A program made the position numbers and the translations under genes. From Methylotenera_A aquatica (lineage in GTDB: Bacteria > Pseudomonadota > Gammaproteobacteria > Burkholderiales > Methylophilaceae): a stretch of DNA of 64,000 bases. The first letter of the stretch is position 1; each line of letters starts with the position of its first letter. Shown one piece after another: positions 63,320 to 64,000 of this stretch. The stretch covers positions 806,001 through 870,000 of the forward strand of contig OZ271846.1 in the NCBI GenBank assembly GCA_965601485.1, read 5' to 3'. Under the pieces are notes generated by a model. That model saw only the letters and a list, made by a program, of their open reading frames with translations, was not told the DNA's origin and made no database searches.

Positions 63320-64000
63320 TTGTTTTTTAATAAAAAATCTCCAGCAGTAAATGGTCGTTTGCAATCGCCACCTAGTCCATCCCAACAACACGGCGCCAGC
63401 CTTGTGCGTGAAGCGTGGTGGCTAGGCTTGGTGTTAGTTGGATTATATCTTGCCGTCATTTTAATCAGCTATAACAATCAAGATCCATCATGGTCACACA
63501 TGGCTTCTGATAACGCCGTTATTCAAAATTCAGGGGGGGCGGTAGGCGCTTGGATTGCCGATATGCTGTTGTATTTATTTGGCTTTTCAGCATGGTGGTT
63601 GGTGGTTTTAGCTTTCTATAGCATGTGGCTGATTTATTTACGCTTAGAATTGACGATTTCAGAGCGTCCATTTTTACTATTCAATTTAGTCGGTTTTTTC
63701 TTACTACTGATTTCTTCATGCGCTTTAGAAGCGGGGCATTTAATCAGCTTGCCAGCCAGTTTGCCGTTGACTAGCGGTGGCATGTTAGGTAATGCTGTGG
63801 ATGGCGCATTGCGTAGCATGTTTGGTTTTACTGGCTCCACCATGCTACTACTTCTGCTACTTGCTGTCGGTTTTAGCCTGTTTACTGGCTGGTCTTGGAT
63901 TATGATTGCCGAAAATTTAGGTAAAAATATAATCGCCGCTTACGATTTGTTTTATAACAAATTCCACGATTGGCAAGATAGAAAAGCGGGTAAAGCCGTT
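63320..64000 (+). CDS. ftsK: DNA translocase FtsK, N-terminal membrane part (cut by the window end)
   Basis: The frame opens at TTG 63320 and runs to the window edge (227 residues). It contains the FtsK four-helix N-terminal domain: SLVREAWWLGLVLVGLYLAV, then ISYNNQDPSWSH, followed by three more membrane segments. FtsK coordinates chromosome segregation with septation at the division site. An in-frame TAG at 63305-63307 lies just upstream and no ATG fits the alignment, so TTG is the most likely start. The linker and motor domains lie outside. Confidence 0.9.
   Translation, partial: MFFNKKSPAVNGRLQSPPSPSQQHGASLVREAWWLGLVLVGLYLAVILISYNNQDPSWSHMASDNAVIQNSGGAVGAWIADMLLYLFGFSAWWLVVLAFYSMWLIYLRLELTISERPFLLFNLVGFFLLLISSCALEAGHLISLPASLPLTSGGMLGNAVDGALRSMFGFTGSTMLLLLLLAVGFSLFTGWSWIMIAENLGKNIIAAYDLFYNKFHDWQDRKAGKAV

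Noticed and set aside
1..64000. tRNA, rRNA, CRISPR or prophage elements
   Set aside because: I looked through the gaps between genes for cloverleaf ends, direct repeat arrays and phage genes and saw none; a dedicated tRNA and ncRNA scan could still find small RNAs.

Overview
The window reads as a chromosomal segment of an A+T-rich betaproteobacterial methylotroph of the family Methylophilaceae, most like Methylotenera. The pointers are a lanthanide-type methanol dehydrogenase (xoxF), an mxaRSACKL accessory cluster, a gnd-zwf/pgl block of the oxidative (cyclic RuMP) branch, and housekeeping gene orders familiar from betaproteobacteria (alaA-hom-thrC; tyrA-aroA-cmk-rpsA-ihfB-lapB-pyrF; trxB divergent from ftsK). 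The genus assignment is inferred from content; no rRNA or tRNA gene was found.

Layout. 1-5.4 kb (minus): mxaR-S-A-C-K-L, with no mxaFJGI upstream and a ruined mxaL-like copy in its place. 6.4-8.8 kb (plus): fabA, fabB and a DUF1439 lipoprotein. 9-15.7 kb: a broken secreted-protein gene, a DUF498 protein, alaA-hom-thrC, thyA and a PepSY protein. 15.7-20 kb: a MocR-type regulator divergent from xoxF, then folA. 20-23.7 kb: a dead PEP-CTERM gene, an Orn/Lys/Arg decarboxylase and dcd. 23.8-27.3 kb: zwf and gnd on minus, divergent from pgl. 27.4-31.8 kb: mrp, metG, a glycine-zipper protein and a ComEA-like protein. 31.9-41.6 kb (minus): pyrF, lapB, ihfB, rpsA, cmk, aroA, tyrA, then the N-degron transferases bpt and aat and an HMA-MauE membrane fusion. 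41.7-54.9 kb: a YgiQ radical SAM protein, a TraB/GumN protein, the rhlE-yaiI-blc operon, rsuA, an SpoU methyltransferase, hslO, a Fur-box TonB receptor, gluQ and a DUF3301 protein. 55-64 kb: an unknown protein, an ammonium transporter with sigma54/NtrC signals, ispD-ispF, an ABC exporter, a DUF1348 protein, an Smr protein, trxB and the 5' part of ftsK.

How the genes fit together. XoxF oxidises methanol in the periplasm; the Mxa proteins probably help assemble or activate a PQQ methanol dehydrogenase. Zwf, Pgl and Gnd oxidise hexose phosphate from the RuMP cycle to CO2, making NAD(P)H. The Amt transporter looks nitrogen-regulated and the TonB receptor iron-regulated.

The most striking pattern is gene decay. 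Seven of the longer gaps between genes hold recognisable remnants: an mxaL copy, a secreted protein, a PEP-CTERM protein, a DUF2061 protein, aqpZ, a pilA-like pilin and dps. Several are only lightly damaged, which suggests recent or continuing streamlining. I saw no CRISPR array, prophage, intact insertion sequence or unmistakably new multi-gene system. The best regulatory leads are the palindrome between the MocR gene and xoxF, the palindrome between gnd and pgl, and the NtrC/sigma54 region before amtB.
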